Assembly: GCA_964372275.1 (NCBI GenBank)
Contig: CAYJRR010000185.1
Coordinates: forward strand, 1-6,494
Source: CAYJRR01 sp964372275 [NCBI: uncultured bacterium]
GTDB lineage: Bacteria > CAYJRR01
Direction of reading: 5' to 3'
Length of the DNA stretch: 6,494 nt
Part shown: one piece after another, positions 1-6,494 of the stretch
Layout: each line of letters opens with the position of its first letter
Numbering within the stretch: the stretch's first letter is position 1
Program-made: the position numbers and the translations under genes
Notes under the pieces: generated by a model
Seen by the model: only the letters and a program-made list of their open reading frames with translations
Database searches by the model: none
What the model was told of the DNA's origin: nothing

Positions 1-1638
1 ATCAAGGCCGCCACCGTCCGCCTGCTCCACCGGGCCAAGCGCGATGGAATCGAGTACCAGCTCAACCTGATCGACACGCCGGGCCACGTCGACTTCAACT
101 ACGAGGTCAGCCGTTCGCTCGCCGCCTGCGAGGGGGCGCTCCTGGTCGTCGACGCCTCGCAGGGGGTCGAAGCGCAGACCCTGGCCAACGTCTACCTGGC
201 GCTGGAACGGGACCTCGAGATCGTGCCGGTGATCAACAAGATCGACCTGCCCAGCGCCCAGCCGGAAGTCGCGCGGGAGGAGATCGAGGAGATCGTGGGG
301 ATTCCGGCCGACGACGCGCTGCTCGCCTCGGCCAAGGAGGGGACCGGGATCGACGAGATCCTGGAGGCGATCGTGGAGAGGGTGCCACCGCCCAAGGGGG
401 ACCCCGAGGCGCCGCTCGAAGCGTTGATCTTCGACTCCTGGTTCGACGCCTACCTCGGCGCGCTTACGCAGGTCCGCGTCTTCAACGGCACCGTGAAGAA
501 GGGGGATCGGATCCGGATCCTCTCCACCGGGAAGGAGTACGAGGTGACGCGGGTTGCGGCCTTCTGCCCGGAGCCGGTGGAGGTGGCGGCGCTCTCGGCG
601 GGGGAGGTGGGGGTGATCGCCGCGGGGATCAAGGAGGTGCGCGACACCAAGGTCGGCGACACGATCACCGCGGCCAAAGGCGGTGTCGAGCGGCCGATCC
701 CCGGCTTCAAGGAGCCGCAGCCGATGGTCTTCGCCGGGATGTTCCCGGTCGACAACGACGACTACCACGACCTGAAGGAGGCGCTGGAGAAGCTCAAGAT
801 GAACGACAGCGCCTTCACCTTCGAGCCGGAGACCTCGGCGGCGCTGGGGTTCGGCTTCCGCTGCGGCTTCCTCGGCCTGCTCCACGCCGAGATCGTGCAG
901 GAGCGGCTCGAGCGCGAATACCACCTGTCCCTGATCTCCACCGCCCCGACCGTCGTCTACCAGGTGAAGCGGACCGACGGCGAAGTGGTGCGGGTCGACA
1001 ACCCGGCGCTGATGCCCGATCCCGGAACGATCGACGAGATCCGGGAGCCGCTCATCCGCGCCACGATCCACGTCCCCAAGGAGTACCTGGGGAACGTGAT
1101 GGCCTTGTGCCAGGACCGGCGCGGGCAGCAGGACAAACTCGAGTATCACGCCGGCGACCGGGTGATGATCACCTACCGCATGCCCTTCAACGAGATGGTC
1201 TACGACTTCTACGACAAGCTGAAGTCGTCGACGAAGGGGTACGCCTCCCTCGACTACGAGATCCTCGACTACCAGCCGGGCGATCTGGTGAAGGTCGACA
1301 TCCTCATCAACGGGGACCAGGTCGACGCCCTGTCGATGATCTGCCACAAGGATCGGGCCTACGAGCGCGGCAAGGGGCTCGTCTCCAAGATCAAGGAGCA
1401 CGTGCCTCGGCAGCAGTACGACGTCGCGATCCAGGCGGCGATCGGCGGGCGGATCATCTCGCGCGAGACCTCCAAGGCGCTGCGCAAGGACGTGACCGCG
1501 AAGTGCTACGGTGGCGACATCTCGCGCAAGCGCAAGCTCCTGGAGAAGCAGAAGGAGGGAAAGAAACGGATGAAGCAGCTGGGGAACGTGGAGCTGCCGC
1601 AAGAGGCGTTCCGCGCCATCCTGAAGGTGGACGTGTGA
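1..1638 (+). CDS. lepA: Elongation factor 4 (LepA/EF4), 5'-truncated by window start
   Basis: LepA is a translational GTPase that binds the ribosome and is linked to back-translocation and to ribosome biogenesis. The reading frame is open from base 1, so the gene starts upstream; 545 codons are visible. By recalled E. coli LepA, the first visible residue matches about position 54, so the P-loop (G1) and G2 are missing. Visible are G3 DTPGH (residues 25-29 of the fragment), G4 NKID (79-82) and G5 SAK (110-112). Domain II follows ([16 protein letters not shown]), then the EF-G-like domains with [15 protein letters not shown]. The LepA-specific C-terminal domain carries [21 protein letters not shown] and NVELPQEAF. 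These last motifs separate LepA from EF-G, BipA and TypA. The end is intact and aligns with the family C-terminus. lepB follows at once, an arrangement common in bacteria. Identification is certain. Confidence 0.98.
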   Translation: MKAATVRLLHRAKRDGIEYQLNLIDTPGHVDFNYEVSRSLAACEGALLVVDASQGVEAQTLANVYLALERDLEIVPVINKIDLPSAQPEVAREEIEEIVGIPADDALLASAKEGTGIDEILEAIVERVPPPKGDPEAPLEALIFDSWFDAYLGALTQVRVFNGTVKKGDRIRILSTGKEYEVTRVAAFCPEPVEVAALSAGEVGVIAAGIKEVRDTKVGDTITAAKGGVERPIPGFKEPQPMVFAGMFPVDNDDYHDLKEALEKLKMNDSAFTFEPETSAALGFGFRCGFLGLLHAEIVQERLEREYHLSLISTAPTVVYQVKRTDGEVVRVDNPALMPDPGTIDEIREPLIRATIHVPKEYLGNVMALCQDRRGQQDKLEYHAGDRVMITYRMPFNEMVYDFYDKLKSSTKGYASLDYEILDYQPGDLVKVDILINGDQVDALSMICHKDRAYERGKGLVSKIKEHVPRQQYDVAIQAAIGGRIISRETSKALRKDVTAKCYGGDISRKRKLLEKQKEGKKRMKQLGNVELPQEAFRAILKVDV

Positions 1639-1639
1639 C

Positions 1640-1644
1640 GGAGG
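1640..1644 (+). promoter_or_regulatory. Shine-Dalgarno site favouring the GTG 1653 start of lepB
   Basis: GGAGG sits just after the lepA stop, eight bases before GTG 1653, a normal spacing. The competing GTG 1635 overlaps the lepA stop as GTGA and has only a one-mismatch site, AAGGTGG (1624-1630), four bases upstream. GTG 1647 lies too close to GGAGG to use it. The choice moves the N-terminus by six residues and touches no domain. Confidence 0.5.
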
Positions 1645-1652
1645 GGGTGCCG

Positions 1653-2381
1653 GTGGCCGAGGCGGCCAAGGACGCGGAGAAGGAGTCCTCCTGGGCCTCC
1701 GAGACCAAGGAGCTGGTCAAGGCGTTGGCCTGGGCGCTGGCATTCGCCTTCGTGCTGCGCTCGTTCGTCGTCGAGGCCTACAAGATCCCGTCCGGCTCGA
1801 TGCTGCCGACGCTCGAGGTCGGCGACCACATCTTCGTCAACAAGTTCATCTACGGTTTCATGATCCCGTTCACCACGGTGAAGATCGGAAAGTGGCGCCA
1901 GCCGACGCGCGGCGAGGTGATCGTCTTCAAGTACCCGAACAACCCCTCCCAGGACTACATCAAGCGGGTGATCGGGGTCCCCGGCGATGTGGTGGAGACG
2001 CGTGGGCGCGACCTCTACGTCAACGACGTGAAGATGGAGGACGTGCCGGTCGGACCGTCGCAGGTGGTCGACCAGGGCTGTTACCCGACGCCGGTGGAGC
2101 GGTTCGAGGAGCGGCTCGACACCGGTATCACCCACGCCAAGATCCATTTCCAGGGTCGGCCGCCGGCCCTCTCCCCGGGCACCTGGACCGTGCCCGAGGG
2201 GAGCCTGTTCATGATGGGGGACAACCGCGACAACTCGCAGGACAGCCGGACCGGTTTCGTCGTCCCCTACAACTACGTCAAAGGGCGTGCGATGTTCGTG
2301 TGGCTCTCGTGGAACGGTTGCGAGTCGTGGTGGCCGTTCCACAAGCTGCGTTTGAACCGGTTCGGACAGGGGGTCCAATGA
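1653..2381 (+). CDS. lepB: Signal peptidase I
   Basis: This membrane serine protease removes signal peptides from exported preproteins on the outer face of the inner membrane. With the GTG 1653 start it has 242 residues. A short charged N-terminus (1-20) leads into one hydrophobic helix at about 21-39. The catalytic serine box KIPSGSMLPTL follows, with Ser49 the likely nucleophile, then GDHIFVNKFIYG and RGEVIVFKYP. Next is DYIKRVIGVPGD, with Lys104 the likely general base, and finally MGDNRDNSQDSR (about 188-199). All S26-family boxes are present and intact. Only one membrane helix is seen, against two in E. coli LepB. About 70 residues between the lysine box and the GDNR box include an extended segment with Cys143; the only other cysteine is Cys223, near the C-terminus. 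An alternative GTG start at 1635 would add six residues and overlap the lepA stop by four bases. The gene is surely co-transcribed with lepA. Confidence 0.96.
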   Translation: MAEAAKDAEKESSWASETKELVKALAWALAFAFVLRSFVVEAYKIPSGSMLPTLEVGDHIFVNKFIYGFMIPFTTVKIGKWRQPTRGEVIVFKYPNNPSQDYIKRVIGVPGDVVETRGRDLYVNDVKMEDVPVGPSQVVDQGCYPTPVERFEERLDTGITHAKIHFQGRPPALSPGTWTVPEGSLFMMGDNRDNSQDSRTGFVVPYNYVKGRAMFVWLSWNGCESWWPFHKLRLNRFGQGVQ

Positions 2382-2391
2382 GGGGGGGACG

Positions 2392-2769
2392 TTGAGGGTC
2401 AGCGTCGCGCAGCTGCTCGGTCTTTGCCTGCTCGCGGTGGTGGGGTACGTCGCGCTCAAGTACCTGCCGGTCGCCTCCCACTACCTGACGATGGGGGAGA
2501 TCGCCCGCACCACGTCGGCGGCGATGGTGCTGAACTTCGACGACGGCGCCCTCACCAAGTCGGCGGTGGAGAAGGCCAAGGCGGCCGGGGTGACGATCGA
2601 AGCGAAACAGGTGAAGCTGACGCGCGGCCGCGATGCCGGATCGCTCACCTGCACCCTCCGCTGGACGGAACGCATCCAACTCGTCGGCGGCCGTACGCAC
2701 GTCTTCCCCCTGGAGGTGTCCGAAACCACCCGGCCCCAGAAGGAAGCGCTCATGAGGAATGCACCGTGA
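2392..2769 (+). CDS. Small single-pass membrane protein of unknown function, possibly DUF4845-like
   Basis: I do not recognise this 125-residue protein by sequence. TTG 2392 is the only start that keeps the N-terminal hydrophobic helix: the frame has a stop at 2353 and no ATG or GTG before 2392. A G-rich run (AGGGGGGG, 2381-2388) can serve as ribosome binding site. Residues about 6-24 (AQLLGLCLLAVVGYVALKY) form one membrane helix, followed by LPVASHYLTMGEIARTT. A soluble domain of about 90 residues follows, apparently alpha then beta, with ALTKSAVEKAKAAGVTIEA and later beta-like stretches. The placement right after lepB and the layout (helix, LxPVxxxY-like turn, small alpha/beta domain ending in beta strands) recall DUF4845 proteins found after lepB in proteobacteria. 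This is inference from position and pattern. The sequence LLGLC does not fit a lipobox. The stop overlaps the carA start by four bases, so the gene is probably coupled to carA. The next in-frame ATG (2491) would delete the helix. Confidence 0.75.
   Translation: MRVSVAQLLGLCLLAVVGYVALKYLPVASHYLTMGEIARTTSAAMVLNFDDGALTKSAVEKAKAAGVTIEAKQVKLTRGRDAGSLTCTLRWTERIQLVGGRTHVFPLEVSETTRPQKEALMRNAP
2754..2757 (+). promoter_or_regulatory. Shine-Dalgarno site supporting the GTG 2766 start of carA
   Basis: GAGG lies inside the 3' end of the preceding gene, eight bases before GTG 2766. The alternative GTG 2838 matches the usual CarA N-terminus better but has no purine-rich site in front of it. The site therefore favours the longer protein. 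Confidence 0.5.
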
Positions 2770-4001
2770 CGAAAACGGAGCCGCTTCGAGGCGCTGAAGA
2801 AGCCGGTGGTTCCGTCGGTGTTGCTCGCCCCGGCATCGTGACGGCCGCGACCCTGGCGCTGGCGGACGGGCGGCTGTTCCGGGGGCGATCCTTCGGGCAC
2901 ACCCCTCCAGGGGGTGGAGGGGCGGCCGCGGGCGGCCCTGCGGCCGTCGGCGAGGTCGTCTTTCACACCGGCATGACCGGTTACCAGGAGATCGTCACCG
3001 ACGCCTCCTACCGCGGACAGCTGGTGGTGATGACCTATCCCCACATCGGGAACTACGGCGTCAACGACGACGACGTCGAGAGCGGGCGGGTGCAGGCGGC
3101 CGGACTGATCGTGCGCGAGGCGTGCGAGATCCCGTCCTCCTGGCGCGCGACCCGCTCGCTCGGCGACTACCTCCGCGCGAACAAGACGGTCGGGATCACC
3201 GGGATCGACACCCGCGCGCTGACCCGCCACCTGCGCACGCACGGCGCGGTGAACGGTGTGATCGGGCTGGGGGAGCCGTCGCCGGAATCCGACGCGAAGT
3301 GGGTGGCGGCCGCGCGCGCGGTTCCGCCGATGGAGGGGCAGGACCTGGTCGGCGCGGTGACCTGCGTCGACGGCTACGACTGGAGCGAGCCCGACCCCGA
3401 CCTCGGCCCCTTTCGGGGTTCGCGGGCGCGGGTGGCGGTCTTCGACTTCGGAGTGAAGCGCAACATCCTGCGCTCGCTCGTCTCCCACGGCTTCGACGTG
3501 TCGGTCGTCCCGGCGCGGACGAAGGCGTCGGAGGTGCTGGCGATCGAGGGGCTCGACGGGGTCGTCCTGTCGAACGGGCCGGGCGATCCGGCGGCGATGC
3601 CCTACGCCGTCGACGCCGCGCGCGCCCTCCTGGGGAAGCGGCCGATCCTCGGAATCTGCCTCGGCCACCAGCTGCTCGGCCGCGCGCTGGGGATGAAGAC
3701 GTTCAAGCTCAAGTTCGGTCATCACGGCGCGAATCACCCGGTGAAGGAGCTCCAGACCGGGAAGGTGTCGATCACCTCCCAGAACCACGGCTTCGCCGTC
3801 GACGGTTCCCAGGCCCCGGCCGGGGTCGAGGTGACGCAGATCAACCTCTACGACGGCACCTGCGAGGGGTTGGCCGCGTGGGACCGCCACGCCTTCTCGG
3901 TGCAGTACCATCCCGAAGCGGCCCCCGGGCCGCACGACGCCGAGCCGCTCTTCGGACGGTTCCGCGCGCTCGTCGACGACTGGAAGAGGAAGAGGGCGTG
4001 A
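2766..4001 (+). CDS. carA: Carbamoyl-phosphate synthase small (glutaminase) subunit
   Basis: CarA hydrolyses glutamine and passes ammonia through an internal tunnel to CarB for carbamoyl phosphate synthesis, feeding the pyrimidine and arginine pathways. The N-terminal CPSase small-chain domain shows VGEVVFHTGMTGYQEIVTD and YPHIGNYGVND. The class I glutamine amidotransferase domain shows LSNGPGDP, GICLGHQLLG with nucleophile Cys298, and VQYHPEA with His382 and Glu384, so the triad is intact. At 411 residues it is longer than E. coli CarA (382, triad Cys269, His353, Glu355, as recalled). The difference comes mainly from about 24 extra residues before TAATLALADG and an 11-residue Gly/Ala/Pro-rich insertion around residues 45-59. 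GTG 2766 overlaps the upstream stop (GTGA) and has a Shine-Dalgarno site; GTG 2838 would give the family-typical N-terminus without one. No pyrimidine attenuator or arginine operator can be placed upstream, because there is no intergenic space. Confidence 0.97.
   Translation: MTKTEPLRGAEEAGGSVGVARPGIVTAATLALADGRLFRGRSFGHTPPGGGGAAAGGPAAVGEVVFHTGMTGYQEIVTDASYRGQLVVMTYPHIGNYGVNDDDVESGRVQAAGLIVREACEIPSSWRATRSLGDYLRANKTVGITGIDTRALTRHLRTHGAVNGVIGLGEPSPESDAKWVAAARAVPPMEGQDLVGAVTCVDGYDWSEPDPDLGPFRGSRARVAVFDFGVKRNILRSLVSHGFDVSVVPARTKASEVLAIEGLDGVVLSNGPGDPAAMPYAVDAARALLGKRPILGICLGHQLLGRALGMKTFKLKFGHHGANHPVKELQTGKVSITSQNHGFAVDGSQAPAGVEVTQINLYDGTCEGLAAWDRHAFSVQYHPEAAPGPHDAEPLFGRFRALVDDWKRKRA
2902..2922 (+). 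repeat. Perfect inverted repeat inside the carA insertion
   Basis: CCCCTCCA (2902-2909) and TGGAGGGG (2915-2922) are exact reverse complements around a five-G loop. The repeat lies inside the stretch coding the Pro/Gly part of the CarA insertion. It would form a stable hairpin in the mRNA about 45 codons after the start. No T-run follows, so it is not an intrinsic terminator. Confidence 0.7.
2924..2937 (+). repeat. Second inverted repeat in the carA insertion
   Basis: GGCCGC (2924-2929) and GCGGCC (2932-2937) pair around two bases, immediately after the first hairpin. GGCGGCC also recurs directly at 2921-2927 and 2931-2937. The stretch codes the Ala/Gly-rich part of the insertion. In DNA this GC-rich such repeats arise easily by chance, so the interest is in its adjacency to the first one. 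Confidence 0.45.
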
Positions 4002-4738
4002 TGGACGGAGCGAAGGCCTACGTCTACCTCGAGAAGCTGATCCAACTCGCCACCGGCGAGGCCTACCTCGATCCCGTACGCGAAGCGAAGGCCCGCTACT
4101 TCAAGGCGACCGGCGAGGTGTTCGAAGACGATCCGTTCTTCGAGCCGCGGATGAACGGCTTCGTGGAGTACTACCTCTTCGACTGGCCGGCCGCGGCGGG
4201 CGGGAAGTCGACGACGGCGCTGGTGATCGAGCGGGGGCGCGACACCCTGCCGGAGGAGGAGCTCAAGGCCTTCGTCGGCTTCGACCGGTCGATCCACTCG
4301 ATCTTCGAATACAAGAAGCAGAAGGGGGAGCGCATCACCGTCGAGAACCTGTTCGACGGGGAGAAGTACGAGGTGGAGGAACGGCGCGCGCTGGCGGGGC
4401 TTTCGAAGGGGGACATCTTCGAGGCGAGGCTGCTTCCCTTCGGCGACCGGATCCACTTCTCCAACGCCTTCATCTTCCATCCGCGCGAAGTGCGGAAGTT
4501 CATCGCGCAGGAGCTCAAGAACGCGCGCGCCGGCGGGATGGCGCGCGCCACCGAAGTGATCCATCGGCTGGCCTACCTCCGGCTCAAGTTCGACCGGTTC
4601 CGTCGGGTCGACGCCACGCGGATCTACTCGCGGGACACGCTGGCCCAGATCGAGGCAGAGGCCAAGCGCGAGGCGGAGCGGGAGGCGGCGCCGGAAGGGG
4701 TCGGACTGGTCCCGCGGGTCAAAGGGGGAGGGGCGTAA
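4001..4738 (+). CDS. Protein of unknown function encoded between carA and carB
   Basis: I do not recognise this 245-residue protein. ATG 4001 overlaps the carA stop by one base (TGATG), with GAGGA (3986-3990) and GAGGG (3992-3996) upstream; GTG 3998 directly before it is an equal alternative. It has no signal peptide or membrane helix and is rich in charged and aromatic residues, so a cytoplasmic protein is likely. The N-terminal part (1-62) has a predicted helix (AKAYVYLEKLIQLATGEAYL), then an acidic aromatic stretch (VFEDDPFFEPRMNGFVEYYL). The middle (about 107-160) looks like small beta-rich structure: KGERITVENLFDGEKYEVEE, then GLSKGDIFEARLLPFGD and HFSNAFIFHP. The C-terminal part (162-230) is helical and highly charged, possibly a coiled coil (DTLAQIEAEAKREAEREAA), ending in a loose Gly-rich tail. 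There are no cysteines and no recognisable catalytic motif. Codon use matches its neighbours, so it is not a recent arrival. Position suggests co-expression with the synthase; a role in it is inference only. Confidence 0.9.
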   Translation: MDGAKAYVYLEKLIQLATGEAYLDPVREAKARYFKATGEVFEDDPFFEPRMNGFVEYYLFDWPAAAGGKSTTALVIERGRDTLPEEELKAFVGFDRSIHSIFEYKKQKGERITVENLFDGEKYEVEERRALAGLSKGDIFEARLLPFGDRIHFSNAFIFHPREVRKFIAQELKNARAGGMARATEVIHRLAYLRLKFDRFRRVDATRIYSRDTLAQIEAEAKREAEREAAPEGVGLVPRVKGGGA

Positions 4739-4742
4739 GGAG
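4737..4742 (+). promoter_or_regulatory. carB ribosome binding site overlapping the upstream stop codon
   Basis: AAGGAG begins inside the TAA of the preceding gene (4736-4738) and ends only two bases before ATG 4745, closer than usual. A second purine run, GGGAGGGG (4726-4733), lies 11 bases before the ATG. Translation of carB is probably coupled to termination of the upstream gene. Confidence 0.5.
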
Positions 4743-4744
4743 CC

Positions 4745-6494
<1,750 letters not shown>

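Noticed and set aside
509-520. A perfect 12-base palindrome (GGATCC twice) within lepA
   Set aside because: It simply codes Arg-Ile-Arg-Ile codons in the conserved domain II, has no loop or flanking signal, and single short palindromes are expected by chance.
2382-2391. Possible promoter or terminator in the lepB to small-ORF gap
   Set aside because: Only ten bases, mostly G; this fits a ribosome binding site and nothing else.
2392-2430. Possible lipoprotein signal in the small membrane protein (LLGLC)
   Set aside because: The residue before the cysteine is Leu instead of Gly, Ala or Ser, and the hydrophobic run continues past the cysteine, as in a membrane anchor.
1506-2459. A 317-codon minus-strand open frame opposite lepB
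   Set aside because: It covers the intact, motif-complete signal peptidase gene and has no recognisable domain or ribosome site.
2481-3935. A 484-codon minus-strand open frame opposite carA
   Set aside because: Same artefact: Arg/Val/Asp/His-rich translation with no motif, lying fully across the certain carA gene.
3122-4000. A long upstream extension of the 4001-4738 frame into carA
   Set aside because: This part is out of frame with carA, is Arg/Gly/Ala-rich low complexity, and ATG 4001 has a proper ribosome site and the usual stop-start overlap.

Overview
This is a strongly GC-rich bacterial window; third codon positions are almost all G or C. It is packed with six genes, all on the + strand. 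In order they are lepA (elongation factor 4, 5' end cut off), lepB (signal peptidase I), a small one-helix membrane protein of unknown function, carA (small subunit of carbamoyl-phosphate synthase), a 245-residue protein I do not recognise, and carB (large subunit of carbamoyl-phosphate synthase, 3' half cut off). I see no RNA gene, mobile element, CRISPR array, phage trace or terminator. The host is probably a free-living high-GC Gram-negative-type bacterium. Acidobacteriota or a former 'deltaproteobacterial' lineage are guesses from general style only; nothing in the window fixes the phylum.

Layout: lepA occupies the first quarter and ends at 1638. lepB starts within a few bases of that stop (GTG 1653 preferred, GTG 1635 possible). 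The small membrane ORF begins at TTG 2392, 10 bases after the lepB stop. carA overlaps its stop by four bases (GTGA). The unknown ORF overlaps the carA stop by one base (TGATG). carB begins six bases after that gene's stop, with its Shine-Dalgarno sequence running into the TAA. No gap is long enough for an ordinary promoter or terminator, so the simplest reading is one polycistronic transcript with translational coupling. Its promoter lies upstream of the window or inside a gene.

Functionally there are two blocks. lepA-lepB-(small membrane protein) is a translation and secretion block of a kind known from many bacteria. carA-unknown-carB is a carbamoyl-phosphate block feeding pyrimidine and arginine synthesis: CarA hydrolyses glutamine and CarB uses the ammonia with bicarbonate and two ATP. 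All catalytic residues I could check in lepB, carA and the visible half of carB are present, so these look like working enzymes.

The least ordinary points are the unrecognised gene placed between the two subunits of one enzyme, the small membrane protein whose position and layout recall the DUF4845 proteins found after lepB elsewhere, a Gly/Ala/Pro-rich insertion in CarA whose DNA forms two adjacent inverted repeats, and a short patch of atypical codons in carB. I do not see a defence, mobile or otherwise clearly new multi-gene system.
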